Below, piece by piece: positions 41,813 to 54,405 of a stretch of 64,000 nucleotides of DNA (positions within the stretch are counted from its first letter, which is position 1; each line of letters begins with the position of its first letter). Under the pieces are notes generated by a model. The model had not been told where the DNA came from. It made no database searches and saw only the letters and a list, made by a program, of their open reading frames with translations. Origin of the DNA: Symbiodinium kawagutii (taxonomy: Eukaryota; Sar; Dinophyceae; Suessiales; Symbiodiniaceae); NCBI GenBank assembly GCA_009767595.1, contig VSDK01013525.1, positions 1,986 to 65,985 of the forward strand, given 5' to 3'. The translations under genes were made by a program, and so were the position numbers.

Positions 41813-42325
41813 ATAACCATAAAATAACTGCACAATAACCATTTCATATTAGCCATCTGAATATCAGCCATCTCCTGATTCGAAAAAAAAACGATCTCCG
41901 GATCCCCCACGGTCGCATCGCCGCTTCGCCGCTTCGCCAGGTGGACAACCTTTGCTGAGGATCTGTGCCTTGGTTGGGCCCCAGGCATTCATAGCCGTGG
42001 TGGTCTCAGTCGTCAGTTTGGGGGACCTCAAAATGGTTGGTTTATGATAATGGTGATACATATTAAATGATAATGGTTAGTGTTTGATAATGGCCGGATC
42101 AGAAATCATCATATTGTTACAGTTTGGTGTTACAGTTTGGGGTACCATATTAGTTTATGACTATAACATACTGTAACAATATGATGATTTATGATAATGG
42201 TAACATGAATATACGTTAATGAGGTAATTACTATTAGTAATATACTAAGAATGATCAGTAATGGATTATTCATAGTGGTTGATTAATATCACATGATTAG
42301 TCATGGATTATCAATGGTTTCCATA

Positions 42326-42434
42326 TGGTAATTCCTCAAGTCAGTTTGGGGTACCCTCAGTTATCATCCAATGTTTGTTTCTAGTAGTAAACCATTCATG
42401 ACTTGGCGGATCCTCTATTTTGAGAAACCACCAT
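42326..42434. repeat. MITE-like repeat, family 1
   Basis: ATGGTAATTCCTCAAGTCAG to CCTCTATTTTGAGAAACCAC; left end diverged. Confidence 0.65.
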
Positions 42435-43363
42435 TTGATTTACTTTTGAAGCATGTGATAGTCTCAGCTTCCAAGTGACATCACCAGCTAGGGTTGCCAG
42501 GTGAGTTTGCCAGCTTCCGAGTGAGTTTACCAGAAGGTGATTCATGGCGACTTGATTTCTAATTGATAAGGGTCAACCGTGAATTATGACCTTCACCTAC
42601 CTGGATAATCGATGAGAAGTTTGATTGATAGCTCCGTGGTGGTCAGTGGATGGCAGATCAATGAACAGCCAAGGTTCCCCATGGCAGATCAATGAATAGC
42701 CTTGGTTCACACCTTGGTTCATTGATACCTGGGTTCCCCAAGGGTTGATTGTTAAGCCATGGTGAGCGGCTTGTCCCAGTTCGAACTGTTGGAACTGCTG
42801 TGCATTTTGGTGGATTTGGCGGGTCACTGCTTTTGGAGGGTACCAGGGCACCTGCGAGTTCATAGGGTATCCAATAACGCCAACATAGCCCAGGTGCCAT
42901 AGCATCAGATCAGGTATCCACCAGCAGGTATGTTACTTGGTGGGTGGGTTGGCTGCCCCGTTACAAATGATGATTCTAGGCATTTTTTGTTGTACACACA
43001 TGTACGAAAAAAATACATTAGCACACTGGGTTTTCCAGATTGGGAGAAACCTATGGTAGGAAACATCAATGGATACTGCCAAGCAGAAACCTGTGTGCAA
43101 TGCATGGGTCGATCTCCAGATCTTACACTGGATTCCCTAGTGTGCGTCCATTGACAGTCGGAACGACAAATTGTCAATTCACCACAGCTGGTCAGCCACT
43201 AATTTAAGAGGGGTACCCCTACAGTTATCCTCCTTTCTTAATACCATTTATGGTGCAAGAACCAACCATCACTTTGGAGTGCCCAGTGGCCCGGTCGAAA
43301 CCACGACACGACGTGGGGCCCGCAGCCATCGCCACGGCTCCGCCACAGCTCCGCGGCACTCAG
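42435..43363. other. Upstream of the metal-ATPase exons; no confident exon
   Basis: A frame at 42775-42850 reads LSQFELLELLCILVDLAGHC and might be an upstream exon; tandem-like CAAGGTTCCC/ATGGCAGATCAATGAA duplications at about 42655-42740. Confidence 0.3.
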
Positions 43364-43468
43364 GAGATTCGTTTGGTGGAAAAAGCTGTCGAAAGCCTTG
43401 GGATCTCCAAGGCCGCTGTAAAGACCAACACTGGAACCAAAACGGCCACAGTGACTCACCTGGCCAAG
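43364..43468 (+). CDS. Metal-ATPase exon: HMA-like domain
   Basis: After ACTCAG| reads EIRLVEKAVESLGISKAAVK then TNTGTKTATVTHLAK, the beta-alpha-beta tail typical of HMA domains (IExALxxLxGVxxVxV..TxTATVTH). Ends GCCAAG|GTGAAA. The same frame is open upstream to 43250 and includes TLECPVARS, so the exon may start earlier. Confidence 0.55.
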
Positions 43469-46400
43469 GTGAAACCTGATAGACACCTGGCAGCGAGCAG
43501 GGTGCGGCTGAGGCCTTGTTGTTGAAATGGAGACATTTACATGGAAAAAATGGGAAACATCCACATGATTTCATATGTTTGAGTATGGAGTATGAATGTA
43601 TAGAATTGTATGGACATGTAAGAACGAACATATATACATTATATAACTATATGATAAATTCATAACAGCATTGCACATATCTTTGGCAGCAATATTTTGA
43701 CTATGATTCGCATGTTTATTAGAAAACGCTGCCATGGAGGTCCGTGCAACGTTTTTTTCCGGGGTGTTTTTCCGTGGACGGTTGGACCATCCTGTGATAC
43801 GCTTGGGAGGGAGCCATGCGGCGGGGCATCCATAGATCCCTTGGGGTTGTAACGACCCTGGGAATGGACGATCGAATCAGGGCATCGAGGTGGCGGTTGA
43901 CCGTCTCTGCTTTTGGTTCATTGGTGATATTGGGTTGGTGGTGATGATTTGTCATGATTTGTCCAACGCATCATGAATCACCAGTTGTCATATTGATCAG
44001 CATGGATCATATGTCATAGTTGATGTTGTAATTAAAAAAATGTGAAATGTCACTCATCACCAATACAACATACTACAATCGGTAGTCAATTTTTGGTTTG
44101 TCAAATATTACGAGCCATCGCCAAACAATACCAATCACCACTAATCACTATTAGCTAGAGGTGATTATTGTCATTATTATTACTAATCACTAGTCATCAC
44201 TATTCATTATGATCATCACTTAATATTTGTTTGTTTCTCAAGACGGGGGTTAACTGATGTAGATTCGTAATATTGGATGATCTGGGAGGTCCCCTGTTTT
44301 GACAAACACTCATTTGTTTATCAGTATGATGACTAATCACTAATCATCACGAATCATTATCGTCATCAATATCATCACTGATCACTATTATTATCACACT
44401 GTTCTTTACACCAGCTTATCATATTTAGTCTTGACTAATTCTAATGATGTAACCATTACGGTCAGCAGCGGCTCACCTCATTCGCATCCCTGGTTTCAAT
44501 GCGTTGCGACCTCCGCTGTGGCATCGTGGGGTGAGTTCTTGGCATGTTATGAATAACAAGGATCAACCAGGGACAATAAGCGATTTGATGCGGTTTTGAT
44601 TCGGTATTTCCACGGATTTCAAGCGGGGTTATACTGGTTTTAAAGTCTGTTTTTTGTGGGAGGATTTTATAGGGACTATTTAGGGGTTATGACCAGCAAT
44701 AGTGGTTAATCATAGGGGATGATAAGCAACAATAGTGCTTAAACAGCTATGAATGTTGGTGGTATCAAGTCTTGAATCTCCATGAATATTGGCATCAAAA
44801 AACACAAAAAAAACAAACACAACCCAAAAAACAAATCGCTGTTTACAAGGGTTTAACCATTCATTCTGGCGATTGAGCACAAATTGGCTGTTGGCATGTG
44901 CAAACGTGTGCAATGTTCGCATAATTTCGAACAGCGCAACAGAAGTCAACAGAAGTTGCAATGTGTGTTAACATCAAATGCTGAATTTCACCGAAAGAAA
45001 GGGTGACTTCACTCTAAAGCTCTGTTTGCGGCGTGACCTCCCAAAAGTTGGCAGAAAACTCTGCCTTTCTGTGTCTCAGTCGGGCGGCTCCCAAATCAAG
45101 TGCATGATGGCCTCTTTCTACTCTTTGTAGGGGGACCCTACTAAGCAGATAAAACACGGCAATATCCGACTTTTTTGACAACTAGTTTCCTTAATTGTCC
45201 TTTCAACATTGATAAATTACTTGAAAACGCAATTGAACTATTGCCAAAGCTTCTGCTTCAAGGATTTTCCAATGACAATCCAATACTTTGATTCACAGAA
45301 AGAACCAAAGGAACATCATGACAAAAACCACTCACGCTCATTGGTGGGTACCAACCAGTTTGGCTCATTGTATTCAATTGACTATATTTTCCTGTTGCAC
45401 CGATCGGCACATGCAATTAATTGACCAAAAGCAAAACCATGCGAAAATATGGATCCTGAATCTATTTTCATTAGCATCCCTTCAGTATTGAGGTGAATCA
45501 CGGATGGCTACATGGCATCAATCCATGGTGTTTTTAGATGGTCGTAGCCTCTGTTCATGGAACCATGACCACCTCAACGCATCACGGTCCTTGGGTGCTC
45601 AGGTATAGTGATGGCCATGAACAATCTCATGTTGGGCGCTCGTACCTTGGTGGCAGTGCCCCTCTGTAGGGAGCTGTTTGGCTTTGCCTCGGCTGGGCCA
45701 ATGGGGAGATCGAGTTCGATCGTTGAGCTGGGCCCCCTTGGAAGGTAGGAAGTCCCGACGGCTTCATGGGGTGAAGATCAGGTTCCATCGCAGCTCGCGG
45801 AAAACTGAGGAATTCTGCAATCCAGCGGCGCTGCCAAAGAAGAATCCAACAAGTTCAGCCTCCTTGCAGAGCTTCAAGATGCGGGGAGCTGCTTGGCGCA
45901 GGTGACTGCAGCTGTGCCAGGGGGTGAAAACAGCTCGGGACTCGTGGAACGCAACCGCGGGAAGGTCGCCACTATAGTCTATTAGAAATTCTACGAAACA
46001 CTTCATCACTTCCCATAATTCTCAGCTCTGTTGGGTTTCTTGCAATTCTGAGTGGATAACAATCTGCTACTGCTTTTGCTATGGCATATCCAATTGCGAA
46101 AATGGAGCACCAATGAACTTTCGCAGGACATTTGAGGGTTTCTCAAAATAGGGGAACCCAAATCATCCAATATTGTTTTTGTCTTTTTTAGCAAGTTCTC
46201 AATTCTCAGAACTCCCCAATTTTCTACTCACAAAAAGCAGGACGAGGCAAGCAAGATCATGCATCCATGCTTCAAACAGCCTCCTGCTTGGGTTTCAACA
46301 AAGATTCTTGGGCATCAAATATCATCACAAGCGAAACAGGGACCATGCTTGCTGTTGGAATCCAAGGCACCCTGTGCCGCATTCTGCTCCTGGTGCAAGG

Positions 46401-49400
46401 CAATTTCCGCGGGCGTAGCAATTTCAATGCTTTTTCCGCGGCTTCCGTGTGGGTCTCACTCAATGGTTTTTCTCTTCCAGATCGATCACCATTGTTCATA
46501 GCTATTGAGCAAGCAAACTGATGGTGATCTATTTTCATATGGATCCATCATGATCAAGTTTCACGACAGAGTTTACCCCATCAAAGCAAGGTCAGTGCCA
46601 ACGCACAGTATTGTTCGCAGCTCTAAGCGAATGACTTTGCCTTGGAGCCATATGAAACAGGACATGCTCAACAACTTAGGCCACATGGCTGAACAAACAC
46701 AAAGTAACAGTTGCTGGTGGTTGAGAACTACTTGGTGGTTTGAAACATATTTATTTTCCCTTATTTAAGGATTGTTGGTTGATTAGCTATAATGTGTTTC
46801 AGAGGGCTGAAACCACCAACCAGAGAATTGTTAAACAGGGTTAGACTATGGACCACAATCAATGATTGAGAATTACTAGTAATGGATAGTAATGATGAAT
46901 CATGATGATTCATGATGAAAAGGCGGTCAATCTTCCTTTCTATATGAGGATTAAACAATAGTGACCATAGATTTATCATGATTGAACCCCTATTGAAAAT
47001 AGAATATCGAGGATGAAACATTGTTTTCAAGCGAAGCGTTGTATTTCGAAATCATGATTATTGTCAGTTACTCTAAGAATGAGGATTTGAATAGTCGTCA
47101 GTAGTGATGGGATGGTGAACACCTACGAAACAAAGGCTGAGAACACTCGCAGATGGTTTTCCAGACACGCGGACCCATAGTCCCGTACGATGAATTAGTT
47201 CCCGACTTGGCAGTTGAGATGGACTTTGGTCATTCAAATGGCCTGGGTACATGGTTTGGAAGATCTCCAAATCTGATCAGTATCGGTAATTGTTGATTTG
47301 GTTGAATCTAGAATTTTTGTTCGAAATGCAACCACGAACCAACCAAAACCTCAGCCTTTGGAAATAGGCACTATATATGAAGTATCAGAAGCTATTGTTC
47401 ACTACCATCACCCATACAATCATTATCTCACACTATCGTCCACTATCAACCACCAAAAGCTATCATCACTATCAGCCATCATCAATCAAAATTGGCCATC
47501 ATTGCGTCAAAATTACGATGCACTAACATCAACCATTCAAAATCCCACGTCAGCCGCCACATCGCAACGATTTGCAATCATTACTGGCGCCATTAACCAG
47601 CAGTAGCCACCATTCACAACCACCACCCTTGGGCCATGACATGCCATGAACCCATACCCCCAGCCTTCACCAAGCAGTAAGCAACCCATCACTACCATCC
47701 ACCCATGGGTTGATCATCACCTCGTCCAGGTGTGTCCTTCGTCTTGGCCCTGCTGGTCCAGGGCTTCTTGGGCGCTGGCATCGTCCCGGACATGTTGAGC
47801 CTCGTGCCTTGGCGATGTTGCTGGTCATTTTGGCATACTCTGAAGCGGTTTTGGATGGTTGGTTGGTGGGTAAGTGATGGGTCATACTGATGGGTTAACC
47901 GTTAACTAATGGTTGGTTGGTTGGTTGTTACTTGATGTTTGATGTTGATGGTTAAAGCTGCTGGTGAATGATGCTTGGTGCGGGTGAATGACGAATGATG
48001 ATCGCCAATGATGGTTGATGCTTGCGTCCAGCTACCAGCGATCTCCCAATGGAGCACCGGCTGTGGGGTGGTACTGAGCCAATCTTGGATCGCTGGGGCC
48101 AGCGAAGCCGTGCCCGTCGGATGCGTCGGTTGAATCAGTGAGGAGTTGTGATATGAAGACATTTCCTGGTTTTTTCTTGGTGCAACTCATCGCTTCCTTG
48201 AGCCTGTAGGGAAACATGATCGAATTTCAGTTGAGATTGATACTCAGACGCAGACATATGGATTTTGTAGGAGTTATCAGAAGCCTTCATGTGTTGTTCT
48301 TCTTGTTTTGGTTGTTCCTGTTGTGGTTGTTCATAGTTGTTTGTAGCCTTGCCCATTTCCCTCCAGACATTTCCAGGTCACCGTGCTCTGTGGTCATTCC
48401 TTGCTGCGAAGAGCCTGCCAAGCGTTGATGGCCAAGCGCATCTCAATGCACGTCTTGATGTTCCTGGTCTTGCTGGGCTCTCTCTACCTTGGCCAGGCGC
48501 CAAACGCGGAAGGGGAAACTGCTGGGCCGTCCGTTTCACCGGCAGCCCGATGCTTGGGGTGGTTCTTGATAATGAAGGCGAAGGCGTAGGAAGGTCTGAA
48601 GGTCTGTGCAGTTTATGTGAGTTTTGTCCAGTTGGAAAAGGACTATGATTTCACCATCCATTTTCCAGACCTTTCCTGTCAGGCCAAAGGCATGAATTTG
48701 ATCATATCGGTTCCAGTCAATGCCTCGATCATAGCATGATATGTAGGATATTCTGATGTTCTTATGGGTGTTTCTCAAATAGGGGTACCCCCAAATCATC
48801 CCGTATCAACCATTTTTAGCAACAAACAGCAATTTTTGGGGTTCCCTATTTATGAGAAACCACCACGTACAGTAGATATTCATATGTTTTCCAAGTCTTT
48901 GACTAGTCATGGACCAATCTAACAACCATGGTGCCACCCGTGGTGGTCCAATTGTTCCACCCTTCCAACGCTGCGCTGCATCGCTGCCCCAGATCGCGGA
49001 AGCTGCGACGGTGGCGTTCTTGGTGAACGCCTCCGAGTGGATCGTGGGGAAGTCGCAGCTGGCGGTGGAGCAAGAGCTTGGGAAGACCTTGGTGGGAGCT
49101 GCCACGCATGCCACGCTGATCTCCAAGCAAGGTGAGGCACTGGCGGAGGATCCATGTGATCCCGGAACTGGAAATTGATTTTGCTATGTTTTGTTTTCCG
49201 GATTTTTTCCTGGAGAATTTCTAGCTTATTATTGGCGATTAGAAAAACACGAGTTTGCTGTAGATTTTCCCATCAAAGTGAGAAAAACGATGGCGCAATG
49301 GGGAAGTTGAGAGTTAGTTGGGGACGCTGGATCGTTTGAATGAAGTTGAGAATGATTGGCCGAAAATGGTCAAGAATGATCATGATGGTTCATGATGGCA

Positions 49401-52400
49401 TCTCAACACCGATGCTTAGTGACGGTAAATGACGTATAGGATGCTCAACCTTGGATCATCGTAGATGAACAAGGACCGGGAATGTCGTTAGCCAACCCGG
49501 AGCGAACCAAGTCTAGATCTGGAATTTGAAAGCTCATGACAGCTCATGAACCACAGTCTTGAAACACTCACTTTCCATGTTCAACCAGTTCTTCCCAGTG
49601 ATGCAATGGTACAGCTACGCTTTCTCACCGCGGAAGTAGGGGTCATCTTGAGCTGTTTGGGGAAACCTCATTGTCATGTGATCCAGACACTGATGGCCGG
49701 TGGCATTTCAACTGTGGCTTGCGCGTGCCTCTGCGGAACGATTTTTATTGGTCGATCTTAAATTGAAATTTGATGAACTTTGTCCATAAATCCACTGAAC
49801 TTGGCCAAAATTTGTCCCATCTATGGCTGGTGCAGCTTCCACGGCTTCACCGGGCGCCGCGTATCCCTTCCCACGCCAGGTGGTCCTCGCAGCTGTGGTC
49901 AACCCATTCGCATCGAAGAGTTGCGGCCGGGGGACGTGGTGAAGCTGAAGACGGGCAGCACGGTGCCCACGGACGGACGACTTCTCAAGGCCGATGGCTT
50001 CACCGTCAACGAATCCTCGGTGACAGGCAGGGCACAGCTGTGGGGAAAATGTCCGGGTGAATGGTTGGTGAATGGTTGGTGGATGGTTGATAGAGGTGAA
50101 AAATCCCGGTGATGTTAGATGAATTAATGGTTGATGATTGATGGTTTACTGGATGGTTGATGATTGATGGTTTAATGAAGATGGTTCCCTGTTCTTCCAG
50201 TCACCATTATCAGGGCTGATAGCCAACCGCAGTTACAACAATGGTAAAAACCCAGCTGGATACCTACAACAAATAAACTGGAAGCATAGGCAGCGTTTGT
50301 GGATCAAGTGAAACTCAAAGAATTGACACATATGTTTCAATTCAGAGCCTATTTGAACTGTACTGTCCCCATGGAACTCGAAACTCAGTGCTGGCAACTC
50401 ACCACCTGCCTCAGGTGAGGCCAAGCCCTGTGAGAAATCGCTTGGGCAACAGCTGCTGAGTGGCACCGTGGTGACCAGCGGGGTGGCGGAGATGGAGGTC
50501 ACCGCCGTCGCGGCGGAGTCCTTCCAGGGCAAGATCCAAGCGGCTGTGCAGGACGCGCGGAGCTCGCGGTCCGAGATGGAGGAGTTGGTGAATCGATTTG
50601 TGCCCAGACGACAAGCTGGCAGCCATGGGATGGGATGGGATGGGGGGGTGTGGGTGGCCATGTTGGGGTGGGGATGGCCATTGTATCTTGGGGATGAGGT
50701 GGGGATACAGCCATGATGTGGCTCGGATGAAACCAGAGTGCAATCCATGGGGATAGCCATGGTAACTTCGTGAATCTTGGTAAGCCGTTAAGACGCCATG
50801 GGGATGTATGTTGAGGAGGGGATAGCCATGGTATAGAAACTTAGCAAGCTGTTAAGATCCGTTAAGAATGTGAACGAAACATATATGTGCCTCATAACTC
50901 ATAACCATGCTTGGTTCGTGTGTTTGAGTGTGTTTATGAAGATCCTTCCATGTTCATTGTGAAAAGGAGCTCCCATTTCTTTTGCTGTACCGCCATGCAT
51001 ATATATTTTTGTTTGCACTGTACCATGCATTATGAATCTGATTGTTTTCTCTTCCCAGCCGGGTTGATTTTTATCCACAGAAATCCCATGGTTCAAGAGG
51101 TGAATGAAAACAATCAGATTCACAATCAACCCGGCTGGGTTGTGGCCTGTACCCTTGGTTCCCCTTTGACTAACCATGGTTTTCCTTGTTGGTGAACTTA
51201 TCCCCTATCAGTTGGTTGGTTAACTGCTTGACCTATGCGCTCGCCTTGTGGCTCAACCCAGGCAGAGATTTACACGCCAATTGTGGTGATTGCATCTCTG
51301 GTCCTGGCTCTTTGGACCTCTAATCTCACCCGGGGACTGACAGTTGCTCGGAGCATGGGAGCTGTGGTGGACCTTTGCTTCCGTGTCGCTGGCGCTTGAA
51401 GGATGCTGTTGATGAACCATCATTGCCCATGTCATGATGAATCAGTAATGCAATGACCCTGAAATATTCATACCATGCGCATTATCAACCTGAACACTTG
51501 TGAATTGGCAAAGAAGGCTTCGGACAATTGCGGTCTTGGCTTCGAAATGTCTTACCGTTTGGCATTTGCAAGAGAATAGGATCCTAGACATCTATCACCA
51601 TTGGACCATTCGCTTGTCTGAATCTACAGGATCTAAGCCTACAGGATTAACCTATCCTACTTTGATATCAGCATCGTGTGTGGACCATGAGGGTCGTTCA
51701 TGTTCAGCGGCCCGGCAAAAGATACATTTACAATGGCTAGCTTGGTACAAAGCCTATGCCAGTGCAACAGCATCAGAGCATGGGGCTAAGATCACTGAAA
51801 AACTTAAAAGAATTGGAATTCTCATTTTGCTCAGCACGGATTTTCCATGGATACTTCAAAATTCCAGTTGATGTTCAGTTGTGCTCACCACATCATCCCT
51901 TGACCACCCTGCCCCAAGCGTGCTCACCACATCCCCTGACCGCATCTTCCCCTGGCGTTGAGGTCCTGGTGTCTGCGTGCCCCTGTGCCGTGGTGGCCGC
52001 GGCACCGGTGGTGCAATCCTCCGCCTTCGTGCGGCTCCTCTCGGATCTTCAGGTGCTGGTGAAGGACGGCGGTAACCCGTGACAGGTGACCATAGGGGTG
52101 ACATGGGGTGACCATAGGGGTGACCCTAGGGACCCTAGGGGTGACAGGTGACCCATGTTTGGCTGAGATTGGCGAAGCCTGTGGTGCGGAAGCTCTTGAT
52201 TTATTTGGGGTAGGATGGTTGGGAGCAACCATTCCCCAGAAGAAATGCATGGGGTCTTAAGAGTGAAATTTGGGCGGCCCCAACAGTCCTTCACGTTTTT
52301 TTGATGTATTTGGCCATGGGTCAATATTAACCAACCAATCATGGGGGACAATGACCAGCAACAGTAGGGAAACAATGGTTGGTTTTGAATTCCTATCTTC

Positions 52401-54405
52401 TACTCCTGGTTAGCCAGGCAAAGGTCAACAACAACAACAACAACGAAAACTTGCCTGGTATGTGCCGTGGAATTATGCTTCAGATGCTGTTCATGGATCA
52501 AATATGGTTGGCCCCCCTTGTCAACTGTCAACAGAAGCTACCCCCCCGCTTTGCCAGCTTCTCAACCAAGCCATGATTCACCGAACTCTTGCTGACTACT
52601 CGTTACTAATTGAGTGTCTCTCAAGCCAGGTTGGGAAGCCCCAAAGCTCGGAGTTACTATAAATGGTCAATCAACTGAAGATGATCACTGGGGGTACCCC
52701 CAGCTATCAAGAAACAGCAAATCGTCAGCTGATCTATCATCATAGCCACACAGCCATCCATGCTGAGCTTCAACTAGCACGGATTGGCCATTAATGGACC
52801 ATTATCACGGGGCATCAAGCATTCGCCATAAATTACTGCATTACGCATCGTTTAGCATCATTAAGCTCCGTGAATCTTGATCACTAATCATCGATTCACC
52901 ACTTCCAACCCCCATTACTTATTAATTAATTACCTTAAATCATCATGAACCATTCTCACATCATTCGCAATACTCTGCAGAGTTCATCAGTAAGCGTATG
53001 AAAACCACCATCGACCTTCAATAATCTATTTTTTTTCCAACAATTGATTTATCACCATTCGCCAACGTGAGCGAATTCGTCAACCATTGACAATTACTGG
53101 CAATGCACCATGATCAACCACAAATAACCACAACATGGCCCATGATAGTGCCCACAACATTGCCCATCCAGAAAACCACAGTCCTTCGCAGTTAATTAAT
53201 CATGAGTGTTGTCAACCATCACTATCCATCATCAAACCAGCATGAATCATCATTCACTAACCATCAACCGGCACCCCACTAGTTAACCATCAACTCCCCC
53301 ACAACCGTTTGTTTTCTGAGATCTATGAGTCGACATAAGAGTCTACAATCTCTACAGACACAAGGGAAAAACATTAAAGAACCATTTCAAAACTGGCTGC
53401 CGTGGTTGGGAGGGAGCTGCCATGGGCATCCACTTCCAACCACTACGGGGAACGAGCTGCCAGGAGCGGCCACGCACCCCCAGTTGTAAGCGACAAAAAC
53501 ATGTGGCGAGCTGGGTCAAGCAGTCAACCAACCAACCAACAGTGGTTAACTAGTTGGTTTATGGTTAATAATATGGGATGATAACCAATAGTAGTGGATA
53601 TACCAGCTATATATGGCCATGGGTCAAGCAGTTGACCAACCAATTTCATGGGGGATAATGACCAACAATAGCAGGGAAACAATGGTCAATGATAGGGGAA
53701 CCAGGGGTACGGGGTGAACTGACCAATAGCCATGACCAACAACCTTAGCGACATGATGCGCTCCACTGGTTGGTTTGGTTGACTGGATTTGGGGTTGTGC
53801 CGAGCCAGAGGCTAACCGATAACCCAGCAAAAAATGATGAATTTATTAGGGCACGATTTGTTTTGGGGGTGCTATTGTTTTGGCTCATTCTCATTTGAAT
53901 GTTTAGCAAAGAACTAACCAGTAGTTTCACCAAGCATCTCTAATGGACTACCGTTTGGTTAGTCGACCCTATGCGTCAACTTACCAGTAGGAAACCAACC
54001 GCAGTTGCAGCAATGTTAAAAAGCAGCTACTTGCTGTTAACCATTGTTGAAACCAGGAACTGCTGAAATAGTTAAACTTATCAGTAGGAAAAAACCAGCT
54101 AATTACCTACCTATTTGGCAGTGGGTCGAAACCGTGTACCCCTGGTTCTCCCATAATTAAACCTCCTATTAACATAGATAAAACCTATTTAAAAACCTAT
54201 TAACCATTATTAACACATTTTTTTGGTTATTTTCACACTAGTTTTGTTGGTTAGCTGCTTGACCCATCGTCATTTCATGGTAATTGGAAGCACAGGGCAG
54301 CATAGATCTCTAACGCCCCAGACACATCGCAGGATGCCCAAGCGCTGGACAGCTTGGCACATGTCTCGCGCGTGGGCACCGACAAGACCGGGACCTTGAC
54401 CAAGG
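43364..54405 (+). CDS. P1B-type heavy-metal-transporting P-type ATPase, multi-exon, 3' part not found
   Basis: Gene-level entry; coding parts are the exons below. In order they give an HMA-like ferredoxin-fold fragment, hydrophobic segments, helix EAATVAFLVNASEWI, the actuator domain with IRIEELRPGDVVKLKTGSTV and TGEAKP, further membrane helices, the CPC ion-binding motif (VLVSACPCAVVAAAP) and the phosphorylation site DKTGTLT. P1B ATPases pump soft or transition metal ions (Cu, Zn, Cd, Pb) out of the cytosol using an aspartyl-phosphate cycle. CPC is found in both Cu+ and Zn/Cd/Pb pumps, so the metal cannot be assigned here; the leader half of the HMA metal site (CxxC) was not seen. Phases agree across most junctions from 47730 to 54333, with GC donor at 50027 and GA donor at 52065. 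The N-domain and the GDGxND hinge must lie beyond the retrotransposon or outside the window. Confidence 0.85.
43469..45809. other. Intron of the metal-ATPase gene
   Basis: Contains a family 1 MITE at 44231-44311 (TTGTTTCTCAAGACGGGG to CCCTGTTTTGACAAACACTC) and CATCACTAATCATCA-type words. No exon recognised. Confidence 0.5.
45810..45901 (+). CDS. Metal-ATPase exon: end of HMA-like domain (tentative)
   Basis: After ACTGAG| reads ILQSSGAAKEESNKFSLLAE then LQDAGSCLAQ and ends GCGCAG|GTGACT. LAELQDAG resembles the last helix of HMA domains (LxxALxxAGF). The phase from 43468 does not fit unless a shorter exon (from TTCAGC) or an extra exon is used. Confidence 0.45.
46722..46821. repeat. MITE-like repeat, family 3
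   Basis: CTTGGTGGTTTGAAACAT to AGGGCTGAAACCACCAACCA; interior TTTTCCCTTATT and GGTTGATTAG shared with 621-714. A truncated family 1 piece lies at 46136-46168. Confidence 0.75.
46822..47729. other. Intron of the metal-ATPase gene
   Basis: Nothing recognised beyond low-complexity ACCATCA words; one more exon is expected between 45901 and 47730 from the phase mismatch but could not be identified. Confidence 0.4.
47730..47803 (+). CDS. Metal-ATPase exon: transmembrane segment
   Basis: After GTCCAG| reads VSFVLALLVQGFLGAGIVPD then MLSL, a membrane helix followed by a loop as in the second helix of P1B pumps. Ends CTC|GTGCCT in phase 0 with the next exon. Confidence 0.65.
48377..48496 (+). CDS. 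Metal-ATPase exon: conserved helices before the actuator domain
   Basis: 40 codons in phase 0 reading VTVLCGHSLLRRACQALMAK then RISMHVLMFLVLLGSLYLGQ. Matches the P1B pattern of a G..VL..A...L helix followed by RIDMHVLM..A..GA..LG. Ends GGCCAG|GCGCCA (GC donor). Confidence 0.8.
48765..48868. repeat. MITE-like repeat, family 1
   Basis: GGGTGTTTCTCAAATAGGGG to CCCTATTTATGAGAAACCAC. Intronic, ends 125 bp before the EAATV exon. Confidence 0.85.
48993..49131 (+). CDS. Metal-ATPase exon: EAATV helix
   Basis: After CCCCAG| reads IAEAATVAFLVNASEWIVGK and continues through an amphipathic linker to CAAG|GTGAGG. EAA.V.FL...SE is the P1B signature just upstream of the actuator domain; joins the previous exon as LYLGQ-IAEAATV. 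Confidence 0.85.
49880..50026 (+). CDS. Metal-ATPase exon: actuator domain
   Basis: After ACGCCAG| reads GPRSCGQPIRIEELRPGDVV, KLKTGSTVPTDGRLLKADGF and VNESSVTG. This is the P-type ATPase A domain leading to the dephosphorylation motif TGE. Must end GTGACAG|GCAGGG (GC donor) so that the next exon completes GGT GAG. Confidence 0.92.
50415..50599 (+). CDS. Metal-ATPase exon: actuator domain end
   Basis: After CCTCAG| supplies Glu of TGE: EAKPCEKSLGQQLLSGTVVT, then a beta-rich stretch and helix SRSEMEELVNRF, ending GATTT|GTGCCC. Equivalent to the P1B sequence TGEs.PV.K..GD.V..GT.N..G.....V. Confidence 0.9.
51262..51390 (+). CDS. Metal-ATPase exon: transmembrane helix before CPC
   Basis: After AACCCAG| reads AEIYTPIVVIASLVLALWTS, in phase with 50599, matching Y.P.V..lA...F..W of P1B pumps. 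The 3' boundary is not resolved; the frame is open to about 51400. Confidence 0.75.
51963..52064 (+). CDS. Metal-ATPase exon: CPC transport helix
   Basis: 34 codons in phase 0 after CGTTGAG|: VLVSACPCAVVAAAPVVQSS then AFVRLLSDLQVLVK. CPC is the intramembrane metal-binding motif. Must end GTGAAG|GACGGC (GA donor) to join DAQALDSLAHV in register. Confidence 0.92.
52065..54332. other. Intron of the metal-ATPase gene with several MITEs
   Basis: GGGTGACC tandem words at 52085-52150; partial family 2 at 52311-52380 and a full family 2 copy at 53612-53733; family 1 at 52614-52702; diverged family 2 pieces at 54115-54270. Confidence 0.6.
54333..54405 (+). CDS. Metal-ATPase exon: DKTGTLT phosphorylation site
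   Basis: After CATCGCAG| reads DAQALDSLAHVSRVGTDKTG then TLTK; the phosphorylated Asp is at 54381-54383. Typically AFDKTGTLT, here GTDKTGTLT. Likely GA donor after AAGG. No further ATPase exon was found before the retrotransposon. Confidence 0.9.
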
